DNA from: Sulfobacillus thermosulfidooxidans DSM 9293
Lineage (GTDB): Bacteria; Bacillota; Sulfobacillia; Sulfobacillales; Sulfobacillaceae
NCBI RefSeq assembly: GCF_900176145.1
Contig: NZ_FWWY01000001.1
Coordinates: 2,954,911-3,018,910 of the forward strand
DNA: 64,000 nt
Direction of reading: 5' to 3'
Each line of letters begins with the position of its first letter. Position 1 is the stretch's first letter. Shown piece by piece: positions 56,799 through 64,000 of the stretch. The position numbers were made by a program, and so were the translations under genes. Under the pieces are notes generated by a model that saw only the letters and a program-made list of their open reading frames with translations, made no database searches and was not told the DNA's origin.

Positions 56799-58694
56799 AT
56801 GGATTTATGGGAACGTATACGGGAATATCAACACAGAGAACAGCAACTGAGCTGGCACGGCACTTTTCGAGAATATTTTGAACGAGTCCTTCAAGACCCG
56901 CGGTTGTGTCGGTTGTCTCACGCCCGTATTTATGACATGATTGCCGACCAAGGAATCGATAGCGATGACATGGGCCACAAGCATTACCGGTTTTTTACAG
57001 GGGAATTATTCGGGTTGCAGGAGGCATTGGATCAACTTGTTGAATATTTTCAATCGGCAGCTCAACGTTTAGAAGTACGCAAGAGAATTTTGCTGCTTAT
57101 GGGTCCCGTGGGTGGAGGCAAATCGACCGTGGTCACATTATTAAAACGCGGTCTAGAGCGGTATTCACGGACCAATCAGGGCGCTTTATATGGCTTAGAA
57201 GGATGTCCAATGCATGAAGAACCGCTACATTTAATTCCGTCAACACTGCGGGAGGAGATTGCCCAGCATTACGGCATTTATATTGAAGGAGAACTCTGCC
57301 CAGTTTGTCGAACGCGGTTAAGGGAAGAATTTCGCGGGAACATTGAAGAATTTCCTGTGGAACGTGTGGTGCTTTCCGAAATGAATCGGCTGGGGATTGG
57401 TACTTTCTCGCCTAGTGATCCTAAAAGTCAAGATATCTCCGAATTAACTGGCAGTATCGATTTTGCGACGATTGGTCAATATGGATCCGAATCAGATCCT
57501 CGCGCGTACCGATTTGATGGCGAATTAAATATTGCCAACCGTGGTCTTATGGAATTTATTGAGATGCTCAAAGCCGATGAAAAATTTCTCTACGGCCTTT
57601 TGAGCCTGTCGCAAGAACAACAAATCAAAACTGGCCGTTATGCCATGATTTATGCTGATGAAGTATTGATTTCCCATACGAATGAAGCCGAATACCAACA
57701 GTTTATTCAAAACAAAAAAAATGAGGCCCTGCGTGACCGCATCATTTTAATTCGCATGCCCTATAATTTACGCGTATCTGATGAAATGAAAATTTACGAT
57801 AAGTTAATCCGGGAATCAGCGCTTCATACGGTTCACATGGCTCCTCACACCCTGGAGGTTGCTGCTATGTTTGCCGTTTTGTCCCGGCTAAAAGAGTCTA
57901 AAAGGTCGGGTGTGAGTCTTTTAACGAAGTTGAAACTGTATGATGGCCAACTCGTCGACGGGTTTACCGAGACCGATATTAGAACCCTCAAACAGGAATG
58001 GCCTGATGAAGGCATGACGGGTCTTTCACCGAGATATGTCATCAATCGTCTGTCTCTTGCCCTCGTCAAAAGCACAGTGCCGTGTCTTAATCCCTTAGAT
58101 GCATTGCGCGCCTTAAAAGATGGTCTAGGACAACATAGTGGGTTCAGCGCCGAAACCCGTGATTCTTTGCTGAATTTGATTTATGAAGTTCGCCGGGAAT
58201 ATGATGAGCTTGTCACGGCTGAGGTGCAAAAAGCGTTCATATATTCTTTTGAGGATACTGCCCAAATGCTATTAAACGCTTATCTCGACAACATTGACGC
58301 TTATGTGAACCATAGGAAGGTCATGGATGCGTTGACCGATGAGGAAATTGAACCGGATGAAATGTTAATGCGGTCCATCGAAGAACAAATTGGGGTGAGC
58401 GAAAACGCTAAACGGGCCTTTCGCGAAGAGATTTTAATACGCCTTTCCACCTTATCCCGCCGTGGTCAACACTTTGACTATCGATCTCACCCGGGTCTTC
58501 AGGCAGCGATTGAGGCCAAATTATTTACCGATCTTAAAGGCATTGTCAGAATCACGACATCCGCTAAAGCTGCGGATTTGGTTCAAGAGAAAAAACGAAA
58601 CGAAGTCGCCGAACGGTTGATCGAATATCACGGGTATTGTTCCCATTGCAGTCATGCAGCCCTTCAATACGTCGGTACGTTACTAGGGCGATAA
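56799..58694 (+). CDS. prkA: PrkA-type AAA+ protein kinase/protease
   Basis: 631-aa protein of the PrkA/YeaG family, described as a serine protein kinase and more recently as an AAA+ protease in B. subtilis. AAA domain with Walker A GPVGGGKST (102-110), a Cys pair in LCPVCRTRLREEF, then the kinase-like C-terminal domain (from about residue 400). ATG 56799 has GCGGAGG upstream. Last gene of the yhbH-spoVR-prkA cassette; convergent with a small repressor-like gene. Confidence 0.93.
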   Translation: MDLWERIREYQHREQQLSWHGTFREYFERVLQDPRLCRLSHARIYDMIADQGIDSDDMGHKHYRFFTGELFGLQEALDQLVEYFQSAAQRLEVRKRILLLMGPVGGGKSTVVTLLKRGLERYSRTNQGALYGLEGCPMHEEPLHLIPSTLREEIAQHYGIYIEGELCPVCRTRLREEFRGNIEEFPVERVVLSEMNRLGIGTFSPSDPKSQDISELTGSIDFATIGQYGSESDPRAYRFDGELNIANRGLMEFIEMLKADEKFLYGLLSLSQEQQIKTGRYAMIYADEVLISHTNEAEYQQFIQNKKNEALRDRIILIRMPYNLRVSDEMKIYDKLIRESALHTVHMAPHTLEVAAMFAVLSRLKESKRSGVSLLTKLKLYDGQLVDGFTETDIRTLKQEWPDEGMTGLSPRYVINRLSLALVKSTVPCLNPLDALRALKDGLGQHSGFSAETRDSLLNLIYEVRREYDELVTAEVQKAFIYSFEDTAQMLLNAYLDNIDAYVNHRKVMDALTDEEIEPDEMLMRSIEEQIGVSENAKRAFREEILIRLSTLSRRGQHFDYRSHPGLQAAIEAKLFTDLKGIVRITTSAKAADLVQEKKRNEVAERLIEYHGYCSHCSHAALQYVGTLLGR

Positions 58695-58711
58695 GAACCA
58701 TCGACGTCCCG

Positions 58712-58903
58712 TTATTCGCTCTCATGACGAGGATCTGTCCCTTTTTCCCATAAGGACAATTGTTCTTCGTGGCGTCGTAACCAATCCAGGCATGCTACCG
58801 TAACGATGGAATTGATGGTCAGTCCCGTGCGTTGACTGGCTAATTCCAACCGGTGGTAGATCGTGCCAGCAAAACGAATGGTGGTTTGCTTGGTTTCACT
58901 CAT
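58712..58903 (-). CDS. Small ribbon-helix-helix protein
   Basis: 63 aa: short N-terminal strand (TKQTTIRFAGTIYHRLE), then two helices (ASQRTGLTINSIVTVACLDW), the Arc/MetJ layout. Such proteins bind DNA as dimers and often repress their own operon or act as antitoxins. No toxin gene is next to it. ATG 58903 has AAGGAGG 7 bases upstream. Its target is unknown. Confidence 0.7.
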   Translation of the reverse strand: MSETKQTTIRFAGTIYHRLELASQRTGLTINSIVTVACLDWLRRHEEQLSLWEKGTDPRHESE

Positions 58904-59294
58904 CGGGGTACCTCCTTGGAATCCATAGTAATGGGTCTATCGTGTTATGGTGATTGGGTGATTGAGGCGATATAGAACGCAAATAAACCGTAATACGGTC
59001 TTGCCAATTGGGATGATCTTCCTGTAAAATTTTAGACTTGTGGGATTCAAATGGCATGAATCCTTCACAATCTGTCCCAAACGCCGATAAAAGGCACGGT
59101 TGTCGTGTACGGGCTAGGGATGACGGTATAGATTTGGGGTATGACACGCCAACCGGCTTCGAGTCTAAACCTTATCCAAAATAACAGACCAAGAAGATTG
59201 CGTCAAAACTCTGTTCCCCGCGTTAAATAGTTTGTTCCATCTCCATAAATGATGGCGATTTGGGAGAGCCAAGGAAGGGGCTTTTGACCGATGA
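58904..59294. other. Spacer before pspA terminator
   Basis: About 390 bases, no supported gene. A minus-strand frame (58896-59147) with HKSKILQEDHPNWQDRITVY has no ribosome binding site and runs into the small repressor gene; it may be a relic. Confidence 0.4.
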
Positions 59295-59321
59295 AAAGGA
59301 GCCGACTAGTGCGGCTCCTTT
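59295..59321 (-). terminator. Terminator of pspA
   Basis: On the minus strand AAAGGAGCCG, 7-base loop, CGGCTCCTTT then TTCATC. 10-bp stem located 15 bases beyond the pspA stop. Confidence 0.75.
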
Positions 59322-59335
59322 GGACGGTTTTCGCC

Positions 59336-60085
59336 TCATTGTTCTCCCTGACTGTCAGAAGGAGCATTTAAGGGCTTGGCAGACTGTTGCATTTCTTGTT
59401 TTAATTTCGCTAGTTCTTCTTGTACTGCAGAGTCTTGGCTTGCTTTATTGAGTTGTTGGCGAATGGTATCGCTATTTGATTCGGGCAAGGCAGTAAGGTC
59501 GGGGGAAGATTCTAATTCGTCGAGGGCAGAAGCTTTGGCTTGCATGTGAGCAATTTTATCTTGGGCTCTTTGCAGAGCACCGGAAATATCTTCGGCATGC
59601 TGGGTAATACCATGAACGGTTTCTCCCACTTGTACTTCAGCCTTAGCGGCAGAATATTGAGCTTTCATCACTTCTTTTTGGGTGCGGAATGTTTCAATTT
59701 GTGTTTCTAGCTTTTGTTGTGCTGCCATTAGTTTATCTTGTTCCGCTTGGGTCTGTTGAATGTGAGTTTGAAGCTCCTGAATTTGTTGTTCCGTTGTGGC
59801 CTTTAGTGACAGGGCTTGCGTGGCTAAGTCATCACGACCGGCTTGAACCGCGTCTTTAGCATCTAACGCATACTGATTAGCTTTTTGTTGCAAGGCGGCG
59901 ACTTGCATTTCGAGTTGTTTTTTGGCCGTAGCGACCTCAAGAATGTGCCGCCTGGTTTCTTGTAGGGCATCTTGCATCTTTTGATAAGAATATTCAATTG
60001 TCTCGGTGGGATCCTCAACGGAATCCAACACGCGATTGGCCTTCGAACCGAGAATGGTCTTGACCCGTTCTAATAATCCTGCCAT
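59336..60085 (-). CDS. pspA: PspA/IM30 family membrane-protecting protein
   Basis: 249-aa, almost entirely coiled coil. N-terminal amphipathic helix and family start (GLLERVKTILGSKANRVLD, EDPTETIEYSYQKMQDAL). PspA proteins form ESCRT-III-like assemblies on damaged membranes and respond to envelope stress. The C-terminal 50 residues are acidic and less ordered. No other psp genes are adjacent. ATG 60085 has GAGGGA-type site upstream. Confidence 0.92.
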   Translation of the reverse strand: MAGLLERVKTILGSKANRVLDSVEDPTETIEYSYQKMQDALQETRRHILEVATAKKQLEMQVAALQQKANQYALDAKDAVQAGRDDLATQALSLKATTEQQIQELQTHIQQTQAEQDKLMAAQQKLETQIETFRTQKEVMKAQYSAAKAEVQVGETVHGITQHAEDISGALQRAQDKIAHMQAKASALDELESSPDLTALPESNSDTIRQQLNKASQDSAVQEELAKLKQEMQQSAKPLNAPSDSQGEQ

Positions 60086-60218
60086 ATCGTATCCCTCCTC
60101 TGTGTTCTTAGCACTTAGTATAGCCGATGTGTTCTTGGCATGTTGGACAGATGGGGAAGGAATCCCATGAAAAGGGGGAAGTCCCGGATTGTGAGAATGG
60201 ACAGGGGGGTATTTTCAC

Positions 60219-60257
60219 AAAAAAGAACCCGAACACTGAGATTCAGTGCTCGGGTCT
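60219..60257 (-). terminator. Terminator of lipoprotein gene
   Basis: On the minus strand a stem of about 13 bp (CCCGAGCACTGA with TCAGTGTTCGGG, one G-U pair) and TTCTTTTTT after it. Confidence 0.85.
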
Positions 60258-60273
60258 TAACACCTTAGGACGT

Positions 60274-60933
60274 TTATGAAACAGCAAAGGTTGTGGCGAC
60301 TTTGGTGGTTCCGCCCCAAACAATTTGATAGGCCGAAGACGGGGCAACCATGATCGTAATAGTGCCACTAACCGCTGAGCCCGGCTGGATGTAACGCACC
60401 ACGCTGGAAGGGCTAGAGGAATCGACCGGAAGCGGGAATAACGAGGAACTGGCGGTCAACGGCGCATGCATCACGTCATTATAGGAATACGTATATGCCG
60501 AGGCATGAAGCGGTTCGACACTAAAATCATTGAGAGCCAAGGGTATCAAGGCGGAGGTCGGATTATGAATCGTTACAGTTAAGGCGTAGACGTTCATGCT
60601 TTGGCCATTGACCGTCTCGTGCCCTTCTGCAATCACATGAGTGACGGCAATGGTCATTTCCGAGTAGACACCGGCTTGTGGAGGTGCTGGTGTACTCGGG
60701 ATGGTCATCGTCATGTTATCCGAGGCCTGACTTGGCTTGGAGGATGTTGGCGTCGCCGATGTCGGTGCCGTGTTCCTTGATGATGGTGAAGGGCTCGTTG
60801 TTTTCTGGGCTGACGCGCCGCCGAATGTGGCACTCGAGGGGGCGGCCGATTGTTGCCCGCAACCTGCTAAAAGTCCGACAACACCGAGACTTAATCCAAT
60901 GCTTAATAGGACGGAACGATAAGAACCCTGCAT
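60274..60933 (-). CDS. Lipoprotein with DUF4352-like domain
   Basis: 219 aa. Signal peptide with lipobox LLAGC (Cys about 25), Ser/Thr/Pro-rich linker to about residue 85, then a beta-sandwich-like domain (VYALTVTIHNPTSALIPLAL, IQPGSAVSGTITIMVAPSS) resembling DUF4352-type extracellular domains. ATG 60933 has AAAAGGAG upstream. Lies 16 bases after the GH18 gene in the same direction, so probably co-transcribed with it; own terminator follows. Confidence 0.75.
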   Translation of the reverse strand: MQGSYRSVLLSIGLSLGVVGLLAGCGQQSAAPSSATFGGASAQKTTSPSPSSRNTAPTSATPTSSKPSQASDNMTMTIPSTPAPPQAGVYSEMTIAVTHVIAEGHETVNGQSMNVYALTVTIHNPTSALIPLALNDFSVEPLHASAYTYSYNDVMHAPLTASSSLFPLPVDSSSPSSVVRYIQPGSAVSGTITIMVAPSSAYQIVWGGTTKVATTFAVS

Positions 60934-60949
60934 ACGGTAAATTCTCCTT

Positions 60950-63181
60950 TTATGGCTTCCAGATTGACGTCAAAGACGTCAAAGTGCTCCAATAATTTGT
61001 CGTTTCAAACGGCAAACGCCATGAAGCTACCCCAGCCAAATGGTCCTGTAACGCTAATTTTAACAAATCGGCAAACGATCGGGAGGTTTGATCCCACCAC
61101 TGGGTTTCACCAATGTGATATTGGCTGATGACTTGAGCCAGTACTTGTGCGGTTTGTGCATCGTATATCCCACTTTGTGCGTCTTTAACATGAAAGTCTT
61201 GTTGAAACATCGCGACCGCTCGGCTCGTTTCCGAATCATAATAGCCATTGGCCCACAACAAAGGCGGTGCCGGAAGATGATACGTGCTGGCATATTGTAA
61301 CAAGGCCACATTTAAAATGGCCTGGAGATTAGCCACTGCAGGTGAGGACTGATTGACGTTATAGGATAAAGGAGCCGGGGGTGTTTGAGCCAAAGGTCCT
61401 GTAGTAAAAACAATGGCTTTTTCTGTGGCATCCCATAATGGCACGATGTTATGAGATTCAATATAGTTTTTGATGGTCCGATTGGATTCATAGGTATTCC
61501 CGGTATATCCCGAGTTGGTATAAGTCCACGAATGGCCATAAGGAGCGACTCCTAAAATAATTTGACTGGGGTTGACTCCCGTGGCCAATGCGTTGTGCAC
61601 AATATTTTCGAGCCAGGGAAAACCTTGAGTCGGTCCAGCGGGCGTGGAACTGTTGTGTTCTGGATAAGCCATGATGTTAATCCAATTCACATAGGGAGCT
61701 AAGGCTTTATAATTATAAATCGTACTGGGATAGGGGCTCGCATAAACTGCAATCATCAGTTTCTTTCCCAGAGCATGTAGTGCGGTACCCAGCTGTTGAA
61801 TGAATTGGGTATATTGCGTCGACGCGGCACTTACGCTCAAATTACCCGATCCTTGGCTTTCAAAATCAATGGTGAGCCCATCATAATCATTTTTTTGAAC
61901 AATTGCTACGAGTTGCTGTACAAGTTGTTTTTGTTCGGCCGGAGTCGTAATGGGGCCCGATGAGGGATTATAGTAAATTCCTACGGAAGGCATCACTAAA
62001 ACGCCTTGATTATGCGCAGCTTTGGTAACGACTTGGACGTTCTTTTCACCATTTATTGTGGGAATGGAACGAGTCCAATCGTTCACCATCCATCCTCGCT
62101 GGGAAGAAGGCTGCACAAAATACCATACTGGGTTAATGACCGATAAGGCGTTGGCATGTTGTAACAAATCCAAATAGGATGAGTTGGTTGGACCATTGGG
62201 TTCATTGTCCGCATAATATCCATATCCCATGGATAAGAATGCACTGAGAGGCGGGGTGGGAGACGACGAGGAGGGTGGCTGGCTCGGTGAGGGCGATGAG
62301 GAAGGATCGCCAGGGATGGTTGTAGAGCCCAAAGGCGGTCCCATAGTGTTTCCGCCAAAGTTTGACACATGAATAATTTCACTAAAATGATAGCCCAACT
62401 CATGAAAAATTGTGGGATTGGGAATATGGCGTAATGTTCCCTCTTCGTCGACATAAACTGCACGATGTCCGTCCAGTTGTAAAATCGTTCCAGTGGGATA
62501 TTCGCGTAAGGGTTTTGTCATCGCTGATCCGATGGGATAGGGTAATTGAGAAACGATTTTGACATCAGACCAATGATAACCTAACTGGTGAAATAGGGTC
62601 GGAGAAATAATATGGGACAGTGTTCCATCTTCTACTTCGTAGACTTGCGGATGCCCCGATTGCCGGAGAACAGTTCCTGATGGCCAATAGCTGATGGGAC
62701 GTGTAATCGTCGAGCCGACAGGCCAATTATTCATAAGCTGTGGAATAACATGAATAGCATTCCAATTCAAATCCATTTGATTAAACACTTGAGCGGTGGC
62801 GATAGGACGCAATATCCCATGAACAACCAAGTAGACTGTTGGTGCATTATACGTTTTTAACAGGGTTCCTGATGGATAAGGCACCACCATAGGCAATCCT
62901 AACGAGTCGCCGCTCAATGAGGATAGTGATTCGACATTTGCCCAGCTTCCTCCTAACGCAAAAAATGTGGCAGGGTTAGGGACATGATACAAGGTCTTAT
63001 GCGATAAGACAAAAACTGGCATAGTATTGGCGAGTCGTACGTATTGAATGTGATTCAGGGAAAACGCCTTGGCGTCGTGGTTGTTGAGCAACGTCAATGA
63101 TCCTGTGAAAAGCAGGGAAAGTCCTAAAAGAGTCGACACCTTAGAGCGTTTACGGTATCGGCGCGATTGGTAGTACTGCAT
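60950..63181 (-). CDS. Secreted GH18 wall hydrolase with repeats and inserted PG-binding domain
   Basis: 743 aa. Signal-type segment (about 17-36), then four related repeats of about 55-65 residues (VYxVxxGTLxHIxxPxxFxxLGYxW, later YPxGTxL), a Ser/Pro linker (292-312), and a GH18 TIM barrel. Catalytic motif DGLTIDFE is intact (Glu 441). A helical segment at about 614-684 resembles peptidoglycan-binding domain 1, placed before the last barrel strand (AGVASWRLPFE). Likely cuts wall or cortex glycan outside the cell. ATG 63181 has AGGAGG 7 bases upstream; the frame open to 63262 is not used. Confidence 0.85.
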   Translation of the reverse strand: MQYYQSRRYRKRSKVSTLLGLSLLFTGSLTLLNNHDAKAFSLNHIQYVRLANTMPVFVLSHKTLYHVPNPATFFALGGSWANVESLSSLSGDSLGLPMVVPYPSGTLLKTYNAPTVYLVVHGILRPIATAQVFNQMDLNWNAIHVIPQLMNNWPVGSTITRPISYWPSGTVLRQSGHPQVYEVEDGTLSHIISPTLFHQLGYHWSDVKIVSQLPYPIGSAMTKPLREYPTGTILQLDGHRAVYVDEEGTLRHIPNPTIFHELGYHFSEIIHVSNFGGNTMGPPLGSTTIPGDPSSSPSPSQPPSSSSPTPPLSAFLSMGYGYYADNEPNGPTNSSYLDLLQHANALSVINPVWYFVQPSSQRGWMVNDWTRSIPTINGEKNVQVVTKAAHNQGVLVMPSVGIYYNPSSGPITTPAEQKQLVQQLVAIVQKNDYDGLTIDFESQGSGNLSVSAASTQYTQFIQQLGTALHALGKKLMIAVYASPYPSTIYNYKALAPYVNWINIMAYPEHNSSTPAGPTQGFPWLENIVHNALATGVNPSQIILGVAPYGHSWTYTNSGYTGNTYESNRTIKNYIESHNIVPLWDATEKAIVFTTGPLAQTPPAPLSYNVNQSSPAVANLQAILNVALLQYASTYHLPAPPLLWANGYYDSETSRAVAMFQQDFHVKDAQSGIYDAQTAQVLAQVISQYHIGETQWWDQTSRSFADLLKLALQDHLAGVASWRLPFETTNYWSTLTSLTSIWKP

Positions 63182-63464
63182 GAACAACCTCCTAGTAGAA
63201 AAGCCACAGACAATTCGTAGATCTTGTCCACTGATATAGAGAACAAGACATATCCAAAGCATTCTGCATGGTCATCGATGACCATGACAATTTCTGTAAA
63301 TATTTGCCGGAACTGTCATTTGTTCCTTTCATATAATTAGCGGTGGTTTGACGAATTCCTGCTTGTTCGGACAGGTTTAACGTCTTCAGTCTAATGACAA
63401 TAAATGGAAATATTTATACCCTGCCAAGCGGCACAGCTCAAGTACGATAGGTTTTGCATGGGAA
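63182..63464. other. Upstream region of GH18 gene
   Basis: No gene supported. Contains the 20-bp palindrome at 63267-63286 and A+T-rich sequence; no clear promoter match for the minus-strand GH18 gene. Confidence 0.4.
63267..63286. repeat. 20-bp perfect palindrome upstream of GH18 gene
   Basis: CATGGTCATC followed directly by its reverse complement GATGACCATG. About 85 bases before the GH18 start. Length and symmetry fit an operator for a dimeric regulator. Confidence 0.6.
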
Positions 63465-63955
63465 TTGGGCTTAGATTGTGACGATAAAGTGATAGAGATA
63501 AGGCAACCCAAAACGCTGTGTAGCCAAAGACTCGTGGGAACTACTTACAGGGTGGTGATCAAGGGTCCTGGAGGATATTTTTATCCGCCGAGTTCAATAT
63601 TTTATGTCTTCCAAAACTATCGCGGTAGCAATGGCGTAGACGTTCATTACGGTCAAGGGCAGGATCAGGCGAGTTCAGGTGTCGGACTAATGGGATTACT
63701 GCACGTATTATATAAACTTAGTACCGCAACCAGCATCGTGGCTCAGACTGTAGAATACGGAGAGCCGAACCGTTTTATAATAATATAAACTACAAAACCT
63801 GGTACTATAACCCGAACCCACCGATCGGCGATCCATATCGAGATGTTACAATTGTTGTAGGTGTTAATCCGTCGACAACGGCGGGAAAGATATCTCTTCT
63901 TGATGGCCTACCTCAAGGCGTTTTGACAGCCTACGCAGTCGGTTACAGTGGTTAA
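63465..63955 (+). pseudogene. Frameshifted secreted-protein-like gene
   Basis: Frame from TTG 63465 to TAA 63788 gives sequence such as YRVVIKGPGGYFYPPSSIFY and GVDVHYGQGQDQASSGVGLM. In the +2 frame, open from 63722, another protein-like stretch runs to TAA 63955: PFYNNINYKTWYYNPNPPIG, then DVTIVVGVNPSTTAGKISLL. The two together read like one beta-rich exported protein with a frameshift at 63722-63788. No ribosome binding site or signal peptide is evident. Could also be sequencing error. Confidence 0.35.
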
Positions 63956-64000
63956 GTGCCGCTTTGGATAGCTTTTCCAAATCCCTATTACTGTGTGGGG

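Noticed and set aside
58896..59147. 83-codon minus-strand frame near the small repressor
   Set aside because: Lacks a ribosome binding site and overlaps the better supported start of the ribbon-helix-helix gene; at most a relic.

Overview
The window reads as core chromosome of an endospore-forming member of the Bacillota. Evidence: the PolC-type DNA polymerase, strong AGGAGG-type ribosome binding sites with frequent GTG/TTG starts, the dipicolinate synthase pair dpaA-dpaB, SpoIIIE/FtsK, YlxY, YmxH, TepA, YtrH/YtrI, YhbH, SpoVR and PrkA. Base composition looks close to half G+C. Gene order resembles Bacillus subtilis but with many insertions and losses, which suggests a deep-branching lineage. 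A Sulfobacillus-like acidophile is my impression only; nothing was computed. No tRNA, rRNA, CRISPR array, integrase or intact insertion sequence was seen.

Layout. 0-8.8 kb: hflX, miaB, a two-component system whose regulator resembles KdpE, a separate KdpD N-terminal/Usp gene behind a long leader, then a divergent pair made of a chitinase-like lipoprotein that lacks its catalytic Glu and a small membrane protein. 8.8-25.2 kb: a long plus-strand block for translation, envelope lipids, isoprenoids and replication (rpsB-tsf-pyrH-frr-uppS-cdsA-AI-2E-type permease-dxr-rseP-ispG-proS-GT2-polC-MFS). 25.4-32.6 kb: the nusA-ylxR-ylxQ-infB-rbfA-truB-ribF-(small amber-interrupted gene)-rpsO block, lacking rimP, with terminator-like hairpins in its leader. 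32.6-51.1 kb: pnp-nfo-ylxY-M16 protease-ymxH-stress gene-dpaA-dpaB-asd-dapG-dapA-rnjB, then ytrH-ytrI on the other strand, then tepA-ylzJ-uppP-spoIIIE.

51.1-54.3 kb is gene-poor, with two secreted or lipoprotein genes on the minus strand and short decayed coding traces. 54.3-58.7 kb holds a compact sporulation cassette (YhbH/DUF444, SpoVR, PrkA) behind a sigma-E-like promoter. 58.7-63.2 kb is on the minus strand: a ribbon-helix-helix protein, PspA, a lipoprotein and a large GH18 cell-wall enzyme. The last 0.5 kb seems to hold a frameshifted secreted-protein gene.

Functional logic: one region joins ribosome production and translation initiation, RNA decay (PNPase, RNase J), undecaprenyl and phospholipid supply, and the aspartate/lysine/dipicolinate route that feeds spore cores. 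The most interesting sequence-level signals are post-transcriptional: a probable pseudoknot covering the rpsB ribosome binding site, a hairpin between the Shine-Dalgarno and AUG of ispG, an 8-codon leader cistron coupled to dxr, tandem hairpins before nusA, a 218-nt out-of-frame ylxQ/infB overlap, and a small gene with an in-frame amber codon before rpsO.
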